Source: Filosporella fistucella
Taxonomy: Eukaryota > Ascomycota > Leotiomycetes > Helotiales
Reading direction: 5' to 3'
Length of the DNA: 64,000 nucleotides
Assembly: GCA_030077755.1 (NCBI GenBank)
Contig: JAQJZZ010000013.1
Location: forward strand, 310,001-374,000
Position 1 is the stretch's first letter, and each line of letters starts with the position of its first letter. Of this stretch, positions 9,587 to 21,689 are shown piece by piece. The notes beneath the pieces were generated by a model. That model did no database searches and had not been told where the DNA came from. It was given only the letters and a program-made list of their open reading frames with translations. The position numbers and the translations under genes were made by a program.

Positions 9587-12500
9587 TTATAAAGGCGGTG
9601 GGAACCCAAATGGTGCACTAGTTTTTTCTTGGTGTGCTTGAAGATGTGTTCGTAAAGGAGTGTCGTGCCCAGTGTTGTCCCAACCTTCATATTCTTCGGA
9701 CGCTACCTGATCATAAGCAGCTCGCCGCTCATCGATCTCATCTGGTGTGAGACCCGAATCGGAAGATCTCCATACAGCTTCAGATTCAGGCTCGCGGCCA
9801 AATACTGAAGACTGTTGCCGAACGGCCGGAGTTGAACGTCGAGGAAGAAAGGACTTTACTACAAATGGTGCAGCGGGCACGTTATCGAGCTCGTCCGTTA
9901 CGGAAATATTATTAACTGTAAATAGAGCATAAAGTTTGACTAGATTAAGCCAATAGTTCCATCCAATGCTGTAGAAGATACGCGGTATATCCCACATCAC
10001 TTCAATGCGTGGGAGTCCTTGATCCACATAGTTAGAGAAGATGAATAAGATTGCACATCCGCATCGTAGATCAATTCCCAGAGTAGAGTCCAAAAGGGCG
10101 CTGTATGCAAAGATATCGTAGAGAATTGAGAAATCGAACATGAAAGACAGGTATATTGAGTAGGTGGTCCATGGGAAGTAAGTCCAAATTGAAGTGCGAC
10201 TAAGGGTCATGCATGTGTGCCGCCACATGGTACGGTAATGCAAGAGTTCTTCTTTAGTAGTGGATGTGAGAGTAATGGGGGCAGCAGTTGATTGGATAGT
10301 GACGGTCGCCGAGGGGTGGTTTTGGATCGCGACTTTCCTTCCATTGGCGGTCATATATCGGGTGATGAGCTCTGAATCGTCTGTGTCAACCTCCAAGGGT
10401 TGGCAGCCAGGTAGATACCAAGCTTCAAAGAGATATTTCTTGCGGAAATCTACACTGTGAACTATCGAAGTGGGGAAAATGCTTGTATATTTAGAAACGG
10501 ACGAAATTCCTCCATCGATATTGTTCGTGGCGGTATTGTGAAAGTTCGTGCTACGTATAGAACTATATTTTAAAAACTTAGCGAAGTTTCCGAGTGAGTC
10601 TGAGTCGTATTGTAGTGGAATTGTCGAGATTGTGCTGACAACATCGACGGATTTTGTTTCAAGACAATCAAGCGCTGTTTGGAGCAGACGCGCAGGCCAA
10701 AGAGTATAGCTATCAACGTAAGCAATTAATGAGGTAGTGACAAGTTCGCTAGCAGCCAGGAACTGTATGCGTTTGCTTACATTGTCAGTATGAATGACTC
10801 GAATATTGCGGCTTGGGAATTCGGTGGACACTACAAGTTGTGTATTTCGGCGATCGAGCAGAGTGGAGGTAGAGATAATAATCTGACGAGGGAAATTTTT
10901 CAAAACAGATTCGACAGAATCCCTCAATTGCGCATTTGTCGATGAGGCACCGCTATTGGGGGTGATGATGACAGTAACATCCTTGGGGTAGAAAGTTCGG
11001 TCCTCGAACGGTGCCATTGTTGCTTTGGTCCAAAAAAAGTATGATATCCCATGAATTAACATCTTGAGATGCCTGAATACTCCAAATGCTAACAGGTATG
11101 GATAGTATTGGCGTAGAAACCAGTATGCCTTGAACCGGCCCAAGTAGCTAGTTGAGGATGGTTGTGGCAGATAAGATGCGAAGAAGAATGCGGTTAGTAA
11201 CATAGCTGGGATCCAAGTCAGAATACGGAGAACTAATCTAGTGCCAACCGGTACTTCGATTTTCAATGCTTCGATAACTCCAGTGACCATCCATGTTCCT
11301 AGGAAGATGCCTACAAGATATACGGCCGTCCATGCGGAAGATTCTAGGCAGGCTTCTTCGCAGATAGGATTCCGAAGGTTTGGGTACACACATAGACCCC
11401 ATTCGCACACGACAACATACATAACCAATGCAGTCGATATAAAAGCGATAAATGCAAATCCAAAGTTCTTGAGCTCAGTGAGATCAAAAGTATTTCTGAC
11501 GGGATACTCGGTTGGACTTGTGGGGTGTTCAAAGCAGGGCTCTCCATCTAGCCTTGTAAATGTCTCATTTTCCTGGTCACCGAATTCATCATCTGGTAAC
11601 TCGTCCACTGATGCGGGGCTCAAGAATTTGTTACCAGTAGAATGGTTTTGGCTACTCTTTGGGGTTGTGTGAACTGATGGAATTGACTGATCCAAGTAAC
11701 CTCCGTCAACTTCAATCTCCACGGTGGTGGTACCAGTAGAATATTTTTGATTTTCTCGCGGGCACGTTGTAGAGTGTCGTATTCTAGTGCCATGTGCACC
11801 AGCTGGCCATAGACCCACAACCAACACTTTAATGGGATGATACAAGAGATAGATCGCTAAAAGAAGCCCACTTAATTGCAAGATCTTTCCCAGCAGAACG
11901 ATCTTTGGCTTGAAATCAATTTCCAGGTCGATGTGAGGTAGATTCGGGAGATCAGGCAAGTCAGGAAGACCTGGTCGCGGAATCGAGGGCCGTGGAATTG
12001 ATCGTTGGGGCACATGGATTGAAAAGCTCGTCTCTCCGATGACATTTTGCGCTTTCTCAACCGACCTTCCAACGAAGGAGAAGTCTACCTTGCATAAGAT
12101 AGCATCACGATATTTAATGGCGGCAACCACAAGCGTGAGGAAGGAGAAGAAACCAATATTCTGCAGGACATATCTGACACTCCAAGAAGCTGTACGGATG
12201 TAAGGACCAAGGACTGTATTATAGAAAGGTCGTCCATATTCCTCGAGAATCATGATCTCGTCATTCAGATATCGGCGTAACTCCAACAGTAAGTAGACGA
12301 TGAAAAGTAGGAGAGTAATATGATAATATGGCGTGTAGCCGAGAACAGGCAGATGGAGACCGTCAAACCAGAATGATGGCCAAGTATCAGGGTCCGGAAT
12401 CTTGGTGTTTAGGATAAGGTTGATGAAGCCAACTACGATTTGGAGGATTAAGCGGATGAAAAGCCAGAAGAAGCCAACAATGGCCCAGAAGAAAACCCCA

Positions 12501-12643
12501 CTGACGCCTCTAATTCCATCCCAAATAGTTCTGCTAGTATCCCATTCTCTTACAACAGCAGTTCCATCAAGAACCTCGAATCTGGGGTTATTCATGGTGA
12601 AATTATTGGTCGTTATAGAGGGGAAACTGGTCTGGGAAAGCAA
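9587..12643 (-). CDS. Polytopic membrane glycosyltransferase family 2 protein (Cps1/type-2-like, altered motifs)
   Basis: Uninterrupted 1018-codon frame; Met17 (12595) is an equally good start. About ten hydrophobic segments flank a cytoplasmic catalytic region: near 48-78, 107-122, 163-177, 248-278, 393-415, 436-458, 468-490 and 513-538 before it, and two or three after 820. Residues ~550-815 follow the order of a processive GT2: VTVIITPNSG, then VDS (Asp644) where DDH or DxD is usual, an acidic TDDSELITRYM block (754-764), and RTMWR (804-808) in the place of Q-x-x-R-W. The family includes Cps1-like enzymes and the fungal GT2 needed for hyphal growth on surfaces. The weakened metal-binding and QxxRW motifs make activity uncertain. 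A Pro-rich stretch (214-245) repeats PRP and LPDLP units. Tail residues ~950-1018 are hydrophilic. Confidence 0.75.
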   Translation of the reverse strand: MLSQTSFPSITTNNFTMNNPRFEVLDGTAVVREWDTSRTIWDGIRGVSGVFFWAIVGFFWLFIRLILQIVVGFINLILNTKIPDPDTWPSFWFDGLHLPVLGYTPYYHITLLLFIVYLLLELRRYLNDEIMILEEYGRPFYNTVLGPYIRTASWSVRYVLQNIGFFSFLTLVVAAIKYRDAILCKVDFSFVGRSVEKAQNVIGETSFSIHVPQRSIPRPSIPRPGLPDLPDLPNLPHIDLEIDFKPKIVLLGKILQLSGLLLAIYLLYHPIKVLVVGLWPAGAHGTRIRHSTTCPRENQKYSTGTTTVEIEVDGGYLDQSIPSVHTTPKSSQNHSTGNKFLSPASVDELPDDEFGDQENETFTRLDGEPCFEHPTSPTEYPVRNTFDLTELKNFGFAFIAFISTALVMYVVVCEWGLCVYPNLRNPICEEACLESSAWTAVYLVGIFLGTWMVTGVIEALKIEVPVGTRLVLRILTWIPAMLLTAFFFASYLPQPSSTSYLGRFKAYWFLRQYYPYLLAFGVFRHLKMLIHGISYFFWTKATMAPFEDRTFYPKDVTVIITPNSGASSTNAQLRDSVESVLKNFPRQIIISTSTLLDRRNTQLVVSTEFPSRNIRVIHTDNVSKRIQFLAASELVTTSLIAYVDSYTLWPARLLQTALDCLETKSVDVVSTISTIPLQYDSDSLGNFAKFLKYSSIRSTNFHNTATNNIDGGISSVSKYTSIFPTSIVHSVDFRKKYLFEAWYLPGCQPLEVDTDDSELITRYMTANGRKVAIQNHPSATVTIQSTAAPITLTSTTKEELLHYRTMWRHTCMTLSRTSIWTYFPWTTYSIYLSFMFDFSILYDIFAYSALLDSTLGIDLRCGCAILFIFSNYVDQGLPRIEVMWDIPRIFYSIGWNYWLNLVKLYALFTVNNISVTDELDNVPAAPFVVKSFLPRRSTPAVRQQSSVFGREPESEAVWRSSDSGLTPDEIDERRAAYDQVASEEYEGWDNTGHDTPLRTHLQAHQEKTSAPFGFPPPL

Positions 12644-13757
12644 TACTCTGAGCAGGTTGAGAATCCGTGTTAATCAGTTGTCAAGAACAAAGGAGATACA
12701 TTGTTTTCGAGGGGCCGATATCTGAATGTTTGTGCTCTGAAAACATCGAGAGAGCTCGAGTGACTGCTTACACAAAGACTCGAGCTCGGTCTGGTGGGTG
12801 AGACATTTTGTTGGCCGCATTCGGAATACATGCAAAAGACCTCATCGAAGTGGACGAAACAGCCTGCTATGTTCAGTAAAAGAAGACCTCAATTTCAGAC
12901 TAAATTTGAGATTGGGAACAGAATGGCTAAAGTCAACTTGGCTGAGCCGAATCTACAAGAAATCGAAGCAGTACACGTTCCCCATCGTCACGTGCCATAT
13001 GGCAAGAACAAAAAGCCGAACTTGAAAGTTTGAAACAGAAATGAATCAGCTGGTTTGTTCATCAAGGGATGATACAAGTAGAAGCTTATCGACGGTGCCT
13101 AGCAATGGTCTAATAATGAAATGCAGAACTGTACGATATTAGAGCTGCTCCGCGGTGAAATGATGACCAACATGAGCTGGGTAGGACAAGGTAAATTGGA
13201 AGGATATGCCTCCTGAGTTGCGTGTTAATCATCATTGTCGATTCACCGAATCACTTGATGCTGTTTGTTTATGGCACACTGTTTTGTTGGCGCGTTGAAT
13301 TGAATAGAAGCCAAGTGTGTTCGAAAACGCAACGAATCTCGCCCGGCTCAACCTCGGTGCTGTGTCATGTGACTAAAGAGGAGACACATGGAGGGTCCCG
13401 TCGAGTTGTAAGGAAGGTAAAAACAAATTTAATAAAAAAGAGAGATACAGAGGTATACTAGAATGGTATCTGTAGATGCGATTTATTAAGTCAAGTGAGT
13501 TGGAAATACTGGGTTGAACAAAGCTTATGTGACAGGTCATAGAACTCCATGTATCAGTACTTAACTGGAAATATAGTAACTCATTACTTATTAGCACCAT
13601 GTCTAAATAAAATACAATACTACTCCACGGCCTTTACACAAGATGATGTACCGTCCCACCATGCCACAACCAGAACTTTCAAAGCCGAAAAACGCCTTCC
13701 CTGCCAAGCTCATTTTATACATGCAATCCACGTATCAATCATCAGCATTACGACCGA
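12644..13757. other. Intergenic between GT2 and myosin genes
   Basis: About 1.1 kb with the promoter of the GT2 gene on the left and the 3' end of the myosin gene on the right. Frames at 12794-13033, 13222-13461 and 13549-13974 overlap each other or the myosin last exon and show no family features. Confidence 0.4.
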
Positions 13758-16700
13758 TCACAAAAAGCCTTTGCTCATGCTCGGCTCCCTCCTCATACTG
13801 CTCTTTCTCTTGGGGATCTCGATCCCCTCGCCTGACCCACCAGCACTCCAAAGAGCACTGGTACGTCTGCCATTACCAGCTCTTGCCTTCCAACTCTCAA
13901 GTTCTCGCTCGAGTCGCAGAGCCTTCTCTTTCTCTTCCTTGAGGGCACGTTCTGCTCTCCTGTTAGATAATTGACTCTCACTCTCGCTCGACTGTAGATC
14001 TTCGATTGTTTTCAGAAGCTTTTCGATTTTGTCTCTGGAGCGTGAGATATCATCCTCGAGCTGAGAATTTATTTTCTCCCGACGATCGATTTGAGTTTGT
14101 AGATCCTTGACGGTACGGTCGACGTTGCGAACCGACTTCTGGGACCTGTTTCGTTCTGTCTCTTGAGCTTCAAGCTGGGATTCAAGCTAAATGGGTCAGT
14201 AAATCATGTACACAGCTAGTCTTGGATTGGCTTACCTCTTTGACACGTCCATGAAGAAATCTCACATCTTGACTGGCACTGGAATACCCCTTCGTCTCCA
14301 AGTCAACAACTCTGAGCTGAATCTCCTTCAGCGACTTCTCGAGTGCAGCCTTTTCTGCGTCAAGCTGAGCCGTCATCTCACGCTCAGCAACAATATCTTT
14401 TTGCATCTCAGAAGCTAAGGCCTCAGCACGTCTCATCTTGCCGACAGCTGCCGCGGCAATGTCTTCTTGTTGAGCAAGATTGGATTTCAGCTCGAGAAGT
14501 TCCCGATCTAGACTAGCAGCATTGCGCAAGGAGGGACTGTCGCTGCGAGCAAGATCATCGAGACCTGCCTTGGCCTCGGTCAAACGAGCCTCCAAACCAC
14601 GTTTCTCCCGCTGAAGCATGTCGCGCTCAGCGCTGACATCATCCATAGCTGTGCGTAAGCTACGGAGTTGAGACATCATGCTAACGATCTTGTCTTGAGC
14701 ATCAGTATGTGCTTTTACAGCTTCATCTCGTGAAGAAGCAAGGTCGGACAAAGTAGCCTCCAGGCGAGATTTCTCCTTTGACCACGTAGAGCTGTTAAGG
14801 ACCTCGTCATCCCATTTGGATCGCAACTCCTCAAGCTCCTCACGCAATCTGGTATTTTCAGCCTGTTTGAAAAGTTTCTCTTCTCTTGCAATACCCAACT
14901 CATTGGTGAGAGTTGCGCACTCTGCCTGATACTTTTTGCGAGTCTGCTCCATACTAGTCTCCTTGTCTTCGATGTCCATGGCTCTTTGGCTCCGATAATC
15001 TTCTAGATCGTGTTGCAGTCGCTTTCGGGCCTGGAGAGCTGCCTCCAGATCTGCTGATATATCCTCAAGCCGCTCCTCGTAGCTTTGGTTGACGCGCTGC
15101 AAATCTTCCACAGTGGCATCCATTTGCTTTCGATCAGCCATGGCCTGTGCACAAGTCTGCTCAGCCTCCATAGCTTGAGATTTCGCAAATTGCTCAGCTC
15201 TGGTTGCCTTCATCACAGCAATCTCGGCTTGCTCAAGCTTACTAAAGTATTCATCCGCACGGGTCTTGTACAAAGAAAGGCTTGCAGAAACATCTGCTAG
15301 CTTGGAGGATTCAGAGTCGAGTCGGATCTGGATATCAGCAAAGTCCTGCAGGAGCTGGGCTCTGCTTGAAGCATCCTGGTCCCTTTGCGTGGTCATTTCT
15401 TCCAAATCAGACTTAGCATCCCTCAATTCAACCTCAAGAGTAGCTCGTGCATGTTTCATTGCTTCCAAGTGCTTCTTCGTATCCGTCAGATCTGCCACGG
15501 TATCGTTATGAACGTGGAGTAGTGAGCGACGCGAATCTTCTTGCCCGTTGATGAGTTCGAAAAGCTCCTCATGCGACTTGGTCTGAACATCACGGAGAGA
15601 GAGCTCTCCTGTCTGAATGCTCCTTTCCAAAGAAGAAACCTTCTTGGCAGAGTCGTCGAGCATATCATGGAGACGACTATTGGCTTGCTCCAGCTTTTGA
15701 ACCCGACGAAGTGAAGGACTGTCGTCAGAGAATACATCCCGAGCGGGGGTTGCCCTTTCAAGTTGACTCTGCAGATGTCGATTTTGCATCTGAGACATTT
15801 GCAATTGGTTTTGCAATTCCTCTAGGTCAGCCTTAAGATCCATACGATTGTTGAAACTGAGAATGTCTGCTGTCCTATCTGATCGTCCCGAATCTTGAGC
15901 ATCTGTTGTGGTGCTAGGAAAGCGACGAGTTGGCGTAGATACATTGGAACGGGGCTTGGCATTGAACTTATTGCGGAGATGTGGCGATTGGTTGTAAGGA
16001 GTGCCATTAGGATTGATCTCCTCCAGTTTAGGTCGGGCGGGTGACAACTTCACCCCAAATTCATCCTCGAGTCTTCTTCGTAGATCAATGACTTGAGCTT
16101 CGGCATTGGCGCGCCCTGCTGTTTGTACTCGTAAGTTTTGGTGTAATTCCTCAACCTTTTGCACGAGCCCAGGAACCAAGTTTGGGGTCTTCGCCGAACT
16201 TCTCTCGCTGTTGCCATCAAACTGAGGCATAGGATGTGTCATTTCTGGATCAATACGTTTCATCAATTGGAGAATCTCTTTTTCACGGTTCTCGATGATT
16301 GAAAGTAGTTGTCGGCTCTTGGCCTTTTCTTGAGAATGAAGTTGGCGCTCATCCTCGAGTTTTCTATTCACCTCGGCGATCTGAGCCGTGAATGTTGAAG
16401 TGGTCTTTTCTGCATTGCGACTAGTCTTATGCTCTCGAGCAACTTCATGTGTTAGATCTTCGAGACTCAATTTGAGCTTCTCATTTTGCTTTTCCATGGA
16501 GGCCAGAGCCAGTTGCGCATCACCAAGCTGCTTGTTTAGTCTCTGGTTTTGTTCATCCACCTTCGCCTTCTCTCGTTGGAGCACGACAATCTGACCTCTG
16601 GAGCTCTCGCTGGCTTTAGATGTTGAACGAGCTAGCTCCAGGCCCTTCTGTTGAATCTTGTTTAGGAGTGCCCGGTTGTCGTTTTCTGATGCCATGAGGC

Positions 16701-19700
16701 GGCTCTTGGCGGTGTTCAGCTCTCTTTCAAGACGCTCCTTCTCCTTGTCGTTCTTCAGTCCGAATTCACCAGATTCCAGAATTGTTTTCTCCAATTCTTT
16801 CACCTGCTCAGACAATTTCGAGCATTCCTCCTCGTAGTATCTGGCACGATCCTGCTCTGCTTCAATTTCTTTCCGAAGGTGTGCTTCGTTCTCCTGAGCA
16901 CGTCGTGATGCAATCCGATCATTAGAAAGCTCAGCGTCGATTCGTTTTTGTTCAGCTTCCGCCTTGAGCTCTCGTAGTCTTCGGATCTCGTTGCGTGCTT
17001 CGTCACGTTCCTTATGAGCGATGACCTTGGCCTCCATAGCTCGTCTAAGAGTGTCCTGTTGCACATAAAGCTCCTTTTCGATTGTGATCTTCGCCTCGTT
17101 CAGCTCATCAAATTTCTGAGTCAACTCTCGATATTTGTGCTCTGCAAGAAGCTGCACATCATCTCTTGATTGACGCTCTTTGCTGAGATCCCTTTGCACT
17201 TCAGACAATTGTTCCTTCAGGTCTGCAATTTGCCCCTCCAGCATTTTACGATTTTGGCCTGCTTGAGCATCCTCGTTCAGTCGAGCATCCAGAAGCTTTC
17301 TGGCATCAGTCGCCTCCCTTTCCAATTGAGTTATTTGAGACTTCATGGCAAACATTTCAGCTTGGACCTCTCGAAGTCGATTTACCACATTCTCTTTTTC
17401 TGTGACCAAAATTCGCTTCTCGTCATCAAACTTCTTGCGTTCCTCCTCGAATTTTCGGTTATCGGAGCGTAGAACTGATAATTCGCTCTCTTTCCTCCGG
17501 ACAAGATCTTCGTATCCTGTGGAAGTGGCTGTAAGCTCCGATATTTGCTGTTGGACACGACGATTCTCGGCGGCAAGGTCCCGTTCGCGTGTTCGGGTAG
17601 ATTGCAATTCTTTGGTCGTGCTGGCCAATTTGGCATCAAGGTCATGGTCCACCTTTAGAAGTTTGTGCTCCAAGTCTTGCACTTTGCGGTCCTTCAGGCT
17701 TAGTTGGCTTTGAAGCATGTTGACTTCATTAGAAAGGCGTGACTCTTCAGCACTCCGCTGAGACTGTGCGTGGGAAAGATTATCAAGCTCCATATTTAAC
17801 TCATCCAATTTGGCCGACAGAGCTTGCTTTTCACCTTCTAGCTTTGATATAATTTGACCTGCCTCAGCAAGCTGCGACCTGTAGTTCTCGCTTTGCTTTT
17901 CTGCATGCTTTTTGGCGTCCATTATAGCATCAAGCTGATCCTCGAGGCTTTCTTGGTCTTCCAAGGCGCCAGCAAGTTTGTCTACCAACTCAGCCTCCCG
18001 CAGTTGCAATCTTTTGAAGATCTCTTCCTTGTCCAATGCCAAGGCACGTTCACTCTCAAGAGTTTGCTGGATCCGTTGCATTTCTGTCTGGGTGTTACGA
18101 CGCTCTTCGTCAAGTCGTTGTCGATCAGCAGCTTCTTGGGCCATCTTCTCGTTAAGTTTCTGAATCATCTCATCACGCTTCTTGACCTCTCCGGAGGTGC
18201 GTGTCGCTCCAAGCAGAGGCTTCATCTGCACCAACAGTTTCCACCAAGGATTCTCGCAGAGTTGTAAGTAGACATGGAAATTGCGTTGAATGATGCGGGT
18301 TGCCTCAGCTCGGTACAATCTTTTATGCGCGATTCTTCGCTGGATGAAGCCTCTGGCAATGGACTGAAAGCGGGACATGATCTCACGGATCAAGGTATCA
18401 CGCTGGTCTTCCAACTCTGCAAGAACACCTGCTCTGAAGAATACTTTTGTAAGTCCGACTCTAAACAGAGCTTTGTCCAAACCAAGTTTGTCGAGCATGA
18501 TCGTGGCCGCCATTTGGCCCTCGAGATACCCTTTAGGCATATTCCTACACAGAACTTCGTAACGCTGTCTGAATTCGGAGAACGGGAGACGATTAGGAAA
18601 TCCTGTCCTGGCAATTCTGATGCCTTCGAGTACACCATTGCATCTCAATTGATCCAGAACCAAAGGGGCACTCAGTTGCTTGGGCCTTTTCTTGTGATTG
18701 GGGATGATACATCTCACGAAATGTGGATGCGTGGAGTGCAGCTGCGCCATCAAACTGGAAAGTTGTTCCTTATGTCTTTGTGCAACTGTACGGAACAGAC
18801 CTTTCTTGACTCGACTTCTTGTGGCGCCGGGATCATCATCGCTGTCCGCACAATCGACAAACAAGGCCGCGACATGTTTATCGGTCGAGGCTGCGAGAAG
18901 CCTTGTGATGTTGTCATTCAAAGGATCTTTATTCTTCTCCAACCACCCTTCAGTTGAGTACTCGACCTCAGCAGCATAGTGTGTGAGTATGAAACCTTGG
19001 CCGAGGCGGGACGGTCGATATTTGGGAGTCTTTCGGTCCCAAAGTGAGTGAAGCTTTTCGGTGAATGACTTATCAGTCGCCTTCGGCATAACGCAATCTT
19101 CGTCAAGACACGAGAAAATTCCGATTGGATTTGGTAACTCGATCAAGTCGATTGTAGGTTGTAGGTCATGACCGAAATCGATGAACTTCCATTCAATCTG
19201 TTCTCGAGCGTACTCCTCCTGTTCCAAAACAAACATGTGATGGTTAAAAAATTGCTGAAGCTTCTCATTTGTGTAGTTGATACACAATTGTTCGAAACTG
19301 TTCTCTTCGAAAATTTCAAATCCAGCGATATCCAAGACTCCGATGAAATGTGAATCGTCTAGCCCCATGCCAGTTCTATCAAGCTGTCGATTGATTCGGC
19401 TGACGAGGTCACCAAAGCCGCGCTCATATATACCTTTAGACAAGGCATCGATAGCCAGTCTGACTTGCTCTGGCGTCTGGACCTTTTCTACCCATTCTCT
19501 CCCTGCTTTCACGCGAGGATGAAGTAGACCTTGCAAGAAAGGGTCGAGTGGCATTCCGAGCAATCTACACACTTTTTCTGCGTGAGCGCGAGCATCTGGT
19601 GCGAGTCTGGCTTGGTCCGCTGCCCTACTTTCCTTCACAACGGTGATGTTGCCAAGATGAAGGACAGCAGCAATAGTTCGAAGAATTGAAATTTGTTCTT

Positions 19701-21036
19701 TGTCTGAGAAGCCCATGATATTGAAAGCCTCGATGAGAGAGTTCCACTCATCTCGATCTGACACGCCTGCAATCACATCATGTCCATCTCTGGTGTAGGC
19801 AAAATCTTCAACGTCCATATTATCCAAGAGAAATTCTTGTTTCATGCTGCGGTCCGCACCCTTAAGCAGCTGGTAGAAGACATGGTAATTTCGTTCGTGG
19901 GCATTTAGCCTCACCACACGGGATTTTTCCAAAAGGTACCAATCGATGAAAGCCCCAGCAATTGTTCCAGTTCTTGTAAACTCGATTCTGATGAACTTTC
20001 CAAATCGAGAAGAGTTGTTATTGCGTACTGTCTGGGCATTACCGAATGCTTCAAGAATTGGATTTGCCCTTAGAATTTGCTGGGACAGATTTGAATGCTG
20101 TATCTTGTTTTTCACCAGCGAGTCGGAATGTGCAACTGCTGCAAGATACTGAATAACTTTCTTGGTGTTTTCCGTCTTTCCTGCACCTGATTCTCCCGTG
20201 ACAAGAATGCTTTGGTTTTCACCTTCATCAACTAGGTTACGGAAAGCTTCATCTGCCATGGCGTATATGTGTGGTTTTGTTTCCTCCCTCCCTTGACCCT
20301 TGTACATGTTGATGTACTCATTGGTGTATATAGGAAGTGGACAATACGGGTTGATTGCTACCAAGAATAGTCCAGAGTATGTGTATATTAGGTCGGTCTG
20401 ATAGCGCATATGCAGATTGTGTACGACTGAAGCTTCATTCAGATGTGTGAGTTCTGCCATATCGTCGGCCTTGTCGAACTTGGCTGGATTCACTTTGTCT
20501 ACACTGTCACTGTTGACTTCTCGTTGCTGGTAACCATTAGCATTGTATTTCATCTTGAAAATAACCTTTTGTTCACTCACGCTGCCGTCGTCACATTGTA
20601 CAAGAATTTGATTATCGTCCAGCTCTTCCACTACCCAGCCTTTGACGAAAGCAACATCTGGATCTTTTAACCAAACGTATCTCTTCCCGGAAAAATCATT
20701 TTCCCCCTCAATACCCTTAACAACGTCTGGACCGCGTCGCATCTCCTCGGTCTTAATGAATGACGGGGCGAAAGTATTCGATGATGGTGTGCCATTCTTT
20801 GAATTCGATCTGTGCCGTGTTGAATTACTATGATGTGGTGCCACAACTCCAGCCAACGAAGAATAAGAGCGACTGTGTTGAGTCTGAGGGGGACTTTGGG
20901 CAACCACAAAGGGCGAGTTCATAATCATGGATTTAGGTCTGCCATTGGGGCTAGTGACCGCATTTCCAGTACCAGGAGATGTGGAAGTTGTTCTGGAAAA
21001 AGGATTGCTGCGCTTATGCACTGGATTTGAAGACAT
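13758..21036 (-). CDS. myoB: Conventional (class II) myosin heavy chain
   Basis: Two exons: 21036-14236 and 14186-13758, joined by a 49-bp intron (14235-14187, GTAAGC..TTAG) in phase 0, giving 2409 residues. The unspliced frame would end in unrelated residues at 14182. An N-terminal Ser-rich extension (1-110) precedes an SH3-like barrel (~119-168) and the motor: P-loop GESGAGKT (281-288), switch I NNNSSRFGKF (~340), switch II DIAGFEIFEE (~570). IQ-like segments with a WWKLL stretch lie near 880-950. From ~960 almost to the end it is heptad coiled coil, interrupted near 1590-1700 by a Pro/Ser-rich region. The last ~40 residues are basic. It should dimerise into filaments and drive the contractile ring and septation. 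Class is set by the long rod and by the absence of DIL, MyTH4 or chitin-synthase domains. All ATPase motifs are intact. Confidence 0.95.
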
Positions 21037-21689
21037 CGTGCTCTTTTAGAACTGCTGAGCTTTCGATTATTTATTTTGGCCGAACGGCATCAAGCCATCG
21101 AGTGCAGCAAGAAAATGCAAAGTGAAATAATGCGTATCAAAGTGAATTGAACCGGGCGTCACTTGGGTCTTCCTCTGCGGGTTGAATAGAAAGTTGTCGT
21201 AAGCAGACTGTTGCAGTCGTGGATTGTCGACTTTGTTGATAGAGCTCGTCTCTCACTGGTTGGCTAGATCTCGGTATAAACAAAGCTGCCAGTCGCGGTC
21301 GCGCTTGCCTGTAATACAGCAACGCCAACCCGGTCAGCTGACCATAGTAGACGCTATACCGTACATAACCACGCTAGTAATTCTTCAAAGTGATGAGCTT
21401 CACATTTCATTTTCATCGATTCATTCGCAGCAAAACAAATTCCAAACAAAGTGAACAGTCTCAATTTGTCTTTTATTCAAGACCCAGATCTGCGACTATT
21501 TTCTGCTTGCTCTGCCAATCTCCAGCTGTCGGCGCTTTCCCTCCTCAGTAGACCAAGATCTTTTCATTTGTTCCACGGAGCGATAGTCTTCGAGTAGCTC
21601 TTGAACGCACTCTGAAGTATCTCTGTTTTCTCGTCGCTAATCACAAAGAACGCGGACGATAATGCGGATTGGTCTCGACGTGTGCAACC
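21037..21689. promoter_or_regulatory. Shared divergent promoter region
   Basis: 653 bp between the myosin start and the Red1-like start, which diverge. It must contain both promoters. No single motif stands out. Confidence 0.5.

Noticed and set aside
13549..13974. Plus-strand frames at the 3' end of the myosin gene
   Set aside because: They are shadows of the last myosin exon (13758-14186) and its 3' flank.
17170..18957. Long plus-strand frames inside the myosin gene
   Set aside because: They are antisense to the coiled-coil rod, whose Glu/Lys/Leu codons leave the other strand open; no domain features.
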